Positions 1 to 5,421 of a stretch of 7,098 bases of DNA are shown here, piece after piece. A program made the translations under genes and the position numbers. Numbering within the stretch: the stretch's first letter is position 1; every line of letters begins with the position of its first letter. The stretch is from NCBI GenBank assembly GCA_002351705.1, contig DEHC01000015.1:831-7928 (forward strand), read 5' to 3'. Below the pieces are notes generated by a model. It ran no database searches and was not told where the DNA came from. It saw nothing but the letters and a program-made list of their open reading frames with translations. Origin of the DNA: Gammaproteobacteria bacterium UBA2810. Lineage in GTDB: Bacteria; Pseudomonadota; Gammaproteobacteria; Enterobacterales; Succinivibrionaceae.

Positions 1-62
1 TGGGCGGGCCTACACTGAAACATGATGCGGACGCGTGAGGCGTCAACAACATTGTCGTCTCA

Positions 63-71
63 ATGATAGCA
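63..71 (-). promoter_or_regulatory. Repeat-embedded extended -10 promoter (one example of many)
   Basis: Read on the minus strand, each intact repeat contains TGCTATCAT, a TGn plus TATCAT extended -10 box (5 of 6 matches to TATAAT). It is followed by TGAGAC and then the next spacer, so the expected start of transcription falls on the first spacer bases. N. meningitidis II-C repeats place TGCTACAAT equivalently at the repeat end and drive separate crRNA transcripts. The position given is the copy in the repeat 57-93. The same box recurs in every full repeat, as TGCTATTAT in the repeats at 1358 and 1425. No good -35 is visible within the repeat. Activity is inferred. Confidence 0.55.
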
Positions 72-1285
72 CTGGGCGGGCCTACACTGAAACTTGGTCA
101 GCACGCCGTTTCTCCAGAAATGCACCTGGTCTCAATGATAGCACTGGGCGGGCCTACACTGAAACGTTTCCTCACTGTCGGTCAGAAGTCTCATTGCCTG
201 TCTCAATGATAGCACTGGGCGGGCCTACACTGAAACTTATGACTAAATCGGTGTCGTTCACGGCCGGCAGCTGTCTCAATGATAGCACTGGGCGGGCCTA
301 CACTGAAACTCGAGGTACTGCTTTATGGGGTGATATCTCTGCTCCGTCTCAATGATAGCACTGGGCGGGCCTACACTGAAACTCTCGACGTCCGCTACAA
401 GACTGACGCGTACTCGAGTCTCAATGATAGCACTGGGCGGGCCTACACTGAAACGACTTGGCGCCCCTCGCGGTGAGGTATGCCCGGACGTCTCAATGAT
501 AGCACTGGGCGGGCCTACACTGAAACTGATAAATAAGGCTAAAGATAAATGGGGAAACTCAGTCTCAATGATAGCACTGGGCGGGCCTACACTGAAACTC
601 GCGGACATCGCCGAGGTCAGCCTCGGGCAGGCGTGTCTCAATGATAGCACTGGGCGGGCCTACACTGAAACATCTTCACCATGTATCTTAGAGCTCTTCG
701 TGCTGTGGTCTCAATGATAGCACTGGGCGGGCCTACACTGAAACTAAGAGCTGGGCGAAGCTCGAAGGTGGAAACTGGGGTCTCAATGATAGCACTGGGC
801 GGGCCTACACTGAAACCTTGAGCACAGTTGCCCCGCGCCAAAGTCAAAGACAGTCTCAATGATAGCACTGGGCGGGCCTACACTGAAACTCGCTATGGAC
901 TCGGCATACGCTATCGATGATGAGTCTCAATGATAGCACTGGGCGGGCCTACACTGAAACCTGGTCTCTTCGGGATATGACGCAATGCGGAACCAGTCTC
1001 AATGATAGCACTGGGCGGGCCTACACTGAAACCGTAAATTCCGGGCCTGTATTCCTTTGCCACATCCGGTCTCAATGATAGCACTGGGCGGGCCTACACT
1101 GAAACTTGTAGGTTTTCTGCGTCTTCCGAAAAATCCCGATGTCTCAATGATAGCACTGGGCGGGCCTACACTGAAACCGGCAACTCGCCGAACTACAACA
1201 TGTCGCCGTTCGAGTCTCAATGATAGCACTGGGCGGGCCTACACTGAAACAAACCTAACTTGGTGCAGCTGCCAACCATGCGGAA

Positions 1286-1461
1286 GTCTCAATGATAGCA
1301 CTGGGCGGGCTTAAACTGAAACCTTGAACGTTCCGGTGTAGGCGTAGCCGAGGATTTGTCTCAATAATAGCATTGGGCGGGCTTAAACTGAAACCGACTT
1401 AGGGGACGGAAACTATAAGGATCGCGCGCAATAATAGCACTGGGTAAACCTACACTGAAAC
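1286..1461 (-). repeat. Three degenerate terminal CRISPR repeats
   Basis: The repeat at 1286-1322 differs from the consensus at positions 26 (C to T) and 29 (C to A). The one at 1358-1394 shares both changes and adds 9 (G to A) and 16 (C to T). The one at 1425-1461 differs at eight positions: 1, 2, 4, 9 and a block at 21-24, where CGGG became TAAA. Its last 13 bases (CCTACACTGAAAC) are nevertheless perfect. If that unit is taken to begin at CAATAATAG (1429), the preceding spacer becomes a normal 34 nt. Decay of repeats normally marks the old, non-acquiring end of an array, so new spacers should enter at the unseen left end. Confidence 0.95.
1323..1357 (-). other. Self-matching spacer (spacer 19)
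   Basis: This 35-nt spacer begins CTTGAACGTTCCGG and ends CCGAGGATTT. It is identical base for base to 2775-2809, inside the acetyltransferase gene 2412-2996. It lies between the degenerate repeats at 1286-1322 and 1358-1394. The upstream repeat (minus-strand sense) still has an extended -10 (TGCTATTAT), so the guide could still be transcribed. If transcribed leftward, the crRNA has the same sense as the acetyltransferase mRNA and can pair only with the template DNA strand. If transcribed rightward, it would be antisense to that mRNA. Confidence 0.97.
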
Positions 1462-1550
1462 AGTAAAACACATCGAAATTCTGCACTTCTGTAAGCCAAT
1501 ATAATTTTAACATCTGTTCAAACTAATGTGCAAATTTTCTTGACGTTTTC
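1462..1550 (-). promoter_or_regulatory. AT-rich leader-like region with leftward promoter
   Basis: Directly after the last repeat the composition drops sharply: I count 27 G or C in the 89 bases 1462-1550, against GC-rich flanks. On the minus strand TTGCAC (1528-1533) and TAAAAT (1504-1509) are 18 bases apart, giving a sigma70-type promoter that fires into the array from about 1497. An AT-rich promoter segment beside an array is typical of a leader. It is unusual here because it adjoins the degenerate end, an arrangement described for type II-B and II-C arrays that are transcribed from the decayed end. The promoter is a pattern match only. Confidence 0.5.
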
Positions 1551-1603
1551 TGTCTCAAACCACGGCTGTCAGCCTTCCTACCAAGAGATCCCCATTACGA
1601 AAA

Positions 1604-1761
1604 ATCCGCCCGGCCGATGCCCCGCACCTGCGGCGAGGCCGATGCCTCAGCATTTCATAGCGAAGCGCCGGACAACTTTTCGATTTTCATCCTGAAGAGC
1701 AGGATTTATCATGCGGCAGCGTCTTCCCGCCTTGTAGGTGCCAGGGGCATCGGCCGGGGAT
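1604..1761. repeat. Long imperfect inverted repeat, possible structured element or MITE
   Basis: The 15 bases 1609-1623 (CCCGGCCGATGCCCC) recur exactly inverted at 1744-1758. Allowing 2-nt bulges, pairing continues inward with GCACCT/AGGTGC and outward with ATCC/GGAT, for a stem of about 24 pairs. Within the roughly 105-nt interior, GGCCGATGCC occurs a third time, as the hairpin GAGGC-CGAT-GCCTC (1635-1648). There is also a 6-bp hairpin ATCCTG-AAGAG-CAGGAT near 1689-1705. It could be a folded RNA, a REP-like pair or a miniature inverted-repeat element. No target-site duplication or known family is recognised. The rest of 1551-1844 shows no credible gene. Confidence 0.6.
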
Positions 1762-1844
1762 GGACAGCTTCCCTCTCACCAGATATTCAGGACATGTTCA
1801 GGTTGCCATCTACCCGGCATGATCGCGCTTCAGCGGGGAAATGA

Positions 1845-2374
1845 TCACAGGGGCTGAAGTCCTTTCTCTATTCCTGCCTCGCGCAGGACCCTGACGCACT
1901 CCCTTACGCTGCAGATTGTCCGGTACCTGACTGCTATGAAGTCCGAGAGCGACGCCCCGTCCCAGACACTGTATCCGTATTTCTCTGGCGGATTGCCGGT
2001 GACTTCCAGGATTTCAGCCTTCTGCTGCTCCGAAAGGCACCCGTTTCCTCTGACCGGCCTGACTGCCCTCAGGAGATCGAGAAGCCGCTGAGGGACAAGG
2101 ATACCCTGCTGCCCGGATTGTCCCCACCGCAGCCTTCCAGGAGACCGTCAAAGCCTTCCCTGTCAGCCGTCCTCACCCATTTCTCAAGTGTGCTCTCTGA
2201 AATCTGCAAGGCGGCAGAGTGTCCCCTGATCACAAAGGCCTTTGAGAAGCAGGCAACCAGCGCTGCCCTGACGGCAAAAACAGAGTCTGCTTACGATGAG
2301 AGCGCCTCCACGCCCTCCATCAGGAGAGAGCTTCGGCTGTATCTGAGGCCTGAGAGAAAAACGTCTGTTTTCAA
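1845..2374 (-). pseudogene. Broken IS630-like transposase, N-terminal DNA-binding part only
   Basis: Three minus-strand pieces read as one decayed protein. From a possible TTG at 2374 there are 27 codons to a TAA at 2293-2291. The same frame then continues with helix-turn-helix sequence (ALQISESTLEKWVRTADREG, then FDGLLEG) to about 2115. After a one-base-type frameshift near 2105-2125 it resumes with GILVPQRLLDLLRAV, a second helix-turn-helix region around KYGYSVWDGASLSDFI and RECVRVLREAGI, and a stop at 1847-1845. Paired helix-turn-helix and winged-helix regions followed by a DDE catalytic domain are the IS630 layout. The DDE part is missing, so the protein cannot transpose. It lies 37 nt downstream of the acetyltransferase gene, between it and the array. 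Family assignment is from motif memory, moderately sure; the pseudogene status is clear. Confidence 0.7.
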
Positions 2375-2411
2375 TGATCACATCTCAGGATTCCGCCTGC
2401 CCCTGCGCCGC

Positions 2412-2996
2412 TCAAGCCTGTGCCTGAAGCCCGAGATCAGGGAACTTCACCAGCGGCTCGAACCCGGCATCATGATCGCCGATGAATTTCTCCATCCAGA
2501 TCATGTCGTACCAGCGCCCGAACTTGTATCCGCACTTATGGAACCTCCCGACCTCAGTGTAGCCGAGGTGCGCGTGGAACTCCGCGCTGTTGCGGGTCAG
2601 GTACTCATCGTCATCCGCTACAGGATAGCCGATGCAGGCGTAGAGGTTGAGGATATGCTGCATCCTCGAAATCCTCTCAAGCTCTGCGTACAGAAGCTTC
2701 CCGATGCCTGAGCGCGTCAGTCCCTGCCGGACGTAGATTGAGGTCTCGGCCGAGCGGTCATAGGCGGCGCGCCCCTTGAACGTTCCGGTGTAGGCGTAGC
2801 CGAGGATTTCCCCATTCCGCACCGCCTTGAGGTAAGGATAGGTCTTCAGGGTATTCACAATCCTCTCCCTGAACTCATCCTCTGAGGGGACAGTGTACTC
2901 GAAGGTGATCGCGGTTCCGGTCACGTACGGCGCGTAGATTTGAAGAAGCTCCTCCGCGTCATCAGGCGATACAATTTCAACCTTTATGTCCTGCAT
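2412..2996 (-). CDS. GNAT acetyltransferase, phosphinothricin acetyltransferase/YncA-like
   Basis: This 194-residue protein has the fold signature of the GNAT family. It begins with a beta strand (VEIVSPDDAEELLQIYAPYV), has the core GYAYTGTF at 66-73, and carries the acetyl-CoA loop around R95-x-G97-x-G99-K100. It ends with the family-typical SAEFHAHLGYTEVG and YKFGRWYDMIWMEK. Relatives N-acetylate phosphinothricin, methionine sulfone or sulfoximine in the cytoplasm using acetyl-CoA. The true substrate here is not known. Length is normal, with a tail of about 20 residues after the usual end. The ATG at 2996 is preceded by AGGAGG with a 4-base gap, a strong ribosome binding site. It stands alone between a terminator upstream and a transposase remnant downstream. 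Its codons 63-74 are matched perfectly by a spacer of the neighbouring CRISPR array. Confidence 0.93.
   Translation of the reverse strand: MQDIKVEIVSPDDAEELLQIYAPYVTGTAITFEYTVPSEDEFRERIVNTLKTYPYLKAVRNGEILGYAYTGTFKGRAAYDRSAETSIYVRQGLTRSGIGKLLYAELERISRMQHILNLYACIGYPVADDDEYLTRNSAEFHAHLGYTEVGRFHKCGYKFGRWYDMIWMEKFIGDHDAGFEPLVKFPDLGLQAQA
2775..2809 (-). other. Chromosomal protospacer of spacer 19, inside the acetyltransferase gene
   Basis: This is a perfect 35-base copy of the spacer 1323-1357. It covers codons 63-74 of the acetyltransferase, the EILGYAYTGTFK stretch, which is a conserved core strand of this family. On the minus strand the protospacer is followed directly by GGGCGC, so an NGG-type PAM is present on the 3' side, the side used by type II systems. 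The bases flanking the match differ from the CRISPR repeat, apart from one extra C, so nothing but the spacer is shared. There is no mismatch in any seed region. Confidence 0.95.
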
Positions 2997-3009
2997 GCTT
3001 CCTCCTTTC

Positions 3010-3037
3010 CTTATAAGCTTGCACCCATGAACGTGAA
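3010..3037 (-). promoter_or_regulatory. Weak candidate promoter for the acetyltransferase gene
   Basis: On the minus strand TTCACG (3032-3037) and TATAAG (3010-3015) are 16 bases apart, lying just past the preceding terminator hairpin. The -10 match is good, but the predicted start would fall inside or beside the AGGAGG ribosome binding site, leaving a very short leader. The gene may instead be read through from upstream. Confidence 0.3.
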
Positions 3038-3038
3038 A

Positions 3039-3059
3039 GCCCGGCTCACTGAGCCGGGC
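3039..3059 (-). terminator. Intrinsic-type terminator after the lipoprotein gene
   Basis: GCCCGGCTCA and TGAGCCGGGC form a perfect 10-base inverted repeat around one central base, giving a very stable hairpin. On the minus strand it is followed by a short T-containing stretch (TTTCACGTT). It lies 27 nt past the lipoprotein stop codon and before the acetyltransferase start. The U-tract is weak, so termination may be partial. Confidence 0.7.
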
Positions 3060-3085
3060 CTCCAGAAGCGCCGAAGCCGGAAAAC

Positions 3086-3790
3086 TCAGAACCTGCCGCC
3101 GAGACGATAGCTCTCCGCTATATTCTCCGGAGTCTCCCCGGCGCTGAGCCTGCTCTCTACGATGCCCACATCGCCGCTCCTGCTCACGAGGAGATTCTCG
3201 TCAAGAGGCTCGCCGGCGTCAAGGGATGCTTTGAGCATTACATTAACCGCGCTGCCGGGCTTCGCGTGAAGGATTTCATCTGTGCTGCAGCCAAGGGAGA
3301 ATGCGGCACCGGAGAGCACCTCGTCAACGCCCTCTCCGGTCTTTACAGCACGGTCATAGACCGGGGACATGGCGGGGCTCAGGACGACAGCGGTCTCAAG
3401 GGCCTCATTTCCCTTCGCGAGGCCCCGGAGCACCGTCCCGTCAGAAAGGACTGCCGTAACCGGAATGCCTGCCGTTCTGATGACGTCAGCGTCTGAACTG
3501 CTCACGCGGATGGAGGCGGCCCCCTTTCCGTCAGTCACTGCCCCGCCCTCACAGGCTCCGGTCATCTCACGGTCAAGGCAGATCCTGGCGCCCTCCTCGG
3601 GACCATTGAAGCCCGAGAGCTCAAAGCCGATGGAGGCCCATGAGGAGGAGTCATCATATCCGGAGCCGCTCTCTGCATAAGAGCCGTTATTGTAGGTAAC
3701 GGACGTGCGCCCGTTGGAGCCGCTGAACGAGCATCCCCCGAGAAGTGCGGCGAGAAGCACGGCAGCAGAAACTTCAGCAAATCTTCTCAT
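3086..3790 (-). CDS. Lipoprotein of unknown function
   Basis: This 234-residue protein begins with two arginines, a hydrophobic segment and a lipobox LLGGC, with the lipidated cysteine at residue 20. Serine follows the cysteine, which in proteobacteria favours the outer membrane. A low-complexity stretch rich in Ser, Gly, Asn and Tyr (about 21-50) looks like a flexible tether. The rest is a soluble, probably beta-rich domain with a possible disulfide (CLDREMTGAC, residues 71-80). I recognise no family. The ATG at 3790 has GGAGG four bases upstream. It starts 47 nt after the symporter stop on the same strand with no strong terminator between, so the two are probably co-transcribed. A strong hairpin follows the gene. 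Confidence 0.85.
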   Translation of the reverse strand: MRRFAEVSAAVLLAALLGGCSFSGSNGRTSVTYNNGSYAESGSGYDDSSSWASIGFELSGFNGPEEGARICLDREMTGACEGGAVTDGKGAASIRVSSSDADVIRTAGIPVTAVLSDGTVLRGLAKGNEALETAVVLSPAMSPVYDRAVKTGEGVDEVLSGAAFSLGCSTDEILHAKPGSAVNVMLKASLDAGEPLDENLLVSRSGDVGIVESRLSAGETPENIAESYRLGGRF

Positions 3791-3837
3791 AATTCCTCCA
3801 GTAACAGAAAAATGCGGGGCTTCCGGCTTGGGCTGCC

Positions 3838-5226
3838 TTACTCCTCAGTCTTCTCGTTCGAGTCAGCAAGCTCCCTGGGTCCCTCGAAGTCCTTCAGCGC
3901 CTTCGAGACGAGCGCGCCGAGGCCGAGGAGCGCTATGAGGTTCGGTATGACCATGAGACCGTTGAAGAGATCCGCGAGCTCCCAGACGAGGTTCACCTTG
4001 AGAACCGAGCCCAGGACGAGGAAGAGGAGTACGATGCAGACATAGAACTTCACCGACTTCGTGCCGAAGAGGAACTTGACGTTCTGCGCCGCGAAGAAGT
4101 ACCAGCCCACGATGGTCGAGAAGGCGAAGAAGAAGAGGCAGACCGCGACAAAGCTCCCTCCGACGACAGTCGATCCGAAGCCGGTGCTGAACGCCTTCTG
4201 CGCGAGCTCGATGCCGGTGGTCTTTCCGTCCAGGACGCCCGTGGTGAAGATTACGAACGCTGTCATGTTGAGGACGATGAAGGTGTCGAGGAAGAGTCCG
4301 CAGATCGCGACAAGGCCCTGCTCGACAGGGTGGTCAACCCTCGCGACGGCGTGCGCGTGCGGGGTCGAGCCCATTCCGGCCTCATTGGAGAAGAGTCCTC
4401 TTGCGACGCCGTAGCGCATCGCCTCCTTAACCGTCGCGCCGATGACGCCGCCCGTAGCCGCGGAGGGGTTGAACGCGCCGACGAAGATGCTCTTTATAGC
4501 GGGAATGAACTGGTCAAGGTTGATGAAGATGACGATGAGGCTTCCGACAATGTAGACAAGCGCCATTATGGGCACGATCTTCTCGGTGGTCGACGCGATG
4601 CGCCCGACGCCGCCGATGAACACAAATGCCGCGATGGCGGCAATGACTATTCCGGTGACAATGGGAGGAACGTCAAAGGCCTGGGTGAAGGCGCTCGCGA
4701 TGGAGTTCGACTGCACCATGTTGCCGATGAGGCCGAGCGCGATGATCACCGCGCAGGAGAAGAATATTGCGAGAGGCTTGCAATGGAGGCCGTTCGTTAT
4801 GTAATAGGAAGGGCCTCCGGTGATGTTGCCGGCGTGGTCCTTCGACTTGAAGAGCTGCGCGAGCACCGCCTCGGTGAAGATGGTGGCCATGCCGAAGAAG
4901 GCGGCAATCCACATCCAGAAAATCGCGCCCGGGCCGCCCATGGTAACCGCTGTCGCGGCTCCCGCGATGTTGCCGGTTCCGACCTGCGCGGCGACCGCGG
5001 TAGCGAGCGACTGGAACGAGGACATGCCGCTCTTTCCTGCCCTCTTGCCGTGGAAGCTCGCGCCCGAGAGGGTGAACTTGACCGCTGTGATGAACTTCCG
5101 GATCTGGACGAAGCGGAGGCGCAGCGTGAAGTAGATGCCGACGCCGACAAGGAGCGGAATAAGGCCGCAGATGCCCCAAAGATAGCTGTTTACGAGCTGC
5201 ACGAACGAGGTAAGTTTATCGTCCAC
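3838..5226 (-). CDS. Sodium:alanine/glycine symporter, AGCS family
   Basis: This 462-residue inner-membrane protein should use the sodium gradient to import alanine or glycine (D- or L-). Family signatures include QVGTGNIAGAATAVTMGGPG at 81-100, TGGPSYYITNGL at 136-147, GNMVQSNSIA at 168-177, and EAMRYGVARGLFSNEAGMGS at 268-287 followed by TPHAHA. About eleven hydrophobic segments can be traced, and the length is typical for AGCS members. The start is GTG at 5226, with AGAGG six bases upstream; an ATG at 5284 is out of frame. A promoter candidate lies at 5339-5367, leaving a leader of about 105 nt with two hairpins and T-runs. A lipoprotein gene follows after 47 nt. Family is certain; the exact substrate is not. 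Confidence 0.97.
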   Translation of the reverse strand: MDDKLTSFVQLVNSYLWGICGLIPLLVGVGIYFTLRLRFVQIRKFITAVKFTLSGASFHGKRAGKSGMSSFQSLATAVAAQVGTGNIAGAATAVTMGGPGAIFWMWIAAFFGMATIFTEAVLAQLFKSKDHAGNITGGPSYYITNGLHCKPLAIFFSCAVIIALGLIGNMVQSNSIASAFTQAFDVPPIVTGIVIAAIAAFVFIGGVGRIASTTEKIVPIMALVYIVGSLIVIFINLDQFIPAIKSIFVGAFNPSAATGGVIGATVKEAMRYGVARGLFSNEAGMGSTPHAHAVARVDHPVEQGLVAICGLFLDTFIVLNMTAFVIFTTGVLDGKTTGIELAQKAFSTGFGSTVVGGSFVAVCLFFFAFSTIVGWYFFAAQNVKFLFGTKSVKFYVCIVLLFLVLGSVLKVNLVWELADLFNGLMVIPNLIALLGLGALVSKALKDFEGPRELADSNEKTEE

Positions 5227-5248
5227 CGTGAACCTCTGACTTGAAATG

Positions 5249-5270
5249 AAAAAAGACAGCCTGGCAGGCC
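5249..5270 (-). terminator. Weak hairpin plus T-run in the symporter leader
   Basis: The minus strand has GCCT-GCC-AGGC followed by TGTC and six Ts (5254-5249), ending only about 22 bases before the symporter GTG. The stem is short, so termination would be weak. It may be a second element of the leader or just chance. Confidence 0.25.
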
Positions 5271-5289
5271 CTCTGTCCCGCCATGGAGT

Positions 5290-5333
5290 AAAAAACGGAA
5301 GGCTGCGGCCTCGCGGCCTGGATCCCCCGCACC
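5290..5333 (-). terminator. Possible terminator after the prepilin gene, or attenuator of the symporter
   Basis: On the minus strand GGTGCGG (5327-5333) can pair with CCGCAGCC (5301-5308) with one bulged base, and a six-T run follows at 5295-5290. A competing hairpin, GGCC-GCGA-GGCC (5307-5318), uses part of the same bases. The structure lies about 90 nt past the prepilin stop, but also downstream of the symporter promoter candidate. It could therefore end prepilin transcripts, act as a leader attenuator, or both. Confidence 0.4.
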
Positions 5334-5338
5334 GTCAG

Positions 5339-5367
5339 ATTTTACTTAATTTGCACAGTTCTGTTCA
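5339..5367 (-). promoter_or_regulatory. Promoter candidate for the symporter operon
   Basis: On the minus strand TGAACA (5362-5367) and TAAAAT (5339-5344) are separated by 17 bases, within a locally AT-rich stretch. The -10 matches 5 of 6 consensus bases and the -35 matches 4 of 6. Transcription would begin near 5333. This is pattern evidence only. Confidence 0.5.
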
Positions 5368-5421
5368 GAAAACAGCATATGAGGCACGGGAAAAGGCCTT
5401 CCTTGAACAGCGGGAAGCCTC

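Larger units (their letters stand above)
1..1461 (-). CRISPR. CRISPR array, 21 repeat units and 20 spacers, left end outside window
   Basis: The 37-nt repeat reads GTCTCAATGATAGCAC at its start and GGCCTACACTGAAAC at its end on the plus strand. After a partial unit (1-21), repeats start at 57, 129, 200, 273, 346, 418, 490, 562, 635, 708, 780, 853, 924, 996, 1069, 1141, 1214, 1286, 1358 and 1425. The 17 full repeats from 57 to 1250 are identical; the last three are degenerate. Spacers are 34-36 nt, apart from an apparent 30 nt for the last one, and all differ from one another. The repeat has no strong internal palindrome, is 36-37 nt long, and begins GTTTCAG when reversed, as in type II-B Francisella repeats. 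Its other end, CAGTGCTATCAT, resembles the CAGTGCTACAAT end of the Neisseria meningitidis II-C repeat. Type II (B or C) is therefore inferred, with leftward transcription likely. The cas genes are not in this window. Confidence 0.99.

Noticed and set aside
35..1314. Open frames across the array encoding repeated LNDSTGRAYTET, MIALGGPTLKL or FSVGPPSAIIET
   Set aside because: These are the CRISPR repeat read in different frames; the repeat lacks stops in several frames, so they are not proteins.
1..1461. Type I or III assignment from the repeat ending in GAAAC
   Set aside because: Repeats of type I-C and many type III arrays also end GAAAC, but this one is 37 nt, lacks a palindromic stem, and has the reversed GTTTCAG start and embedded -10 of type II-B/II-C repeats. 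Type remains inference without cas genes.
1617..1844. Plus-strand open frame of 75 codons
   Set aside because: No convincing ribosome site, no recognisable sequence, and it runs through both arms of the inverted repeat 1604-1761.
2118..2711. Plus-strand open frame of 197 codons
   Set aside because: It is antisense to the transposase remnant and the acetyltransferase, both of which show clear family motifs on the minus strand.
4330..5244. Plus-strand open frame of 304 codons
   Set aside because: It is antisense to the symporter and full of charged low-complexity residues, a typical shadow of a GC-rich membrane-protein gene.
5216..5284. Short 22-residue upstream frame overlapping the symporter start (ATG 5284)
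   Set aside because: No ribosome binding site before its ATG and no regulatory codon pattern; it is probably chance.
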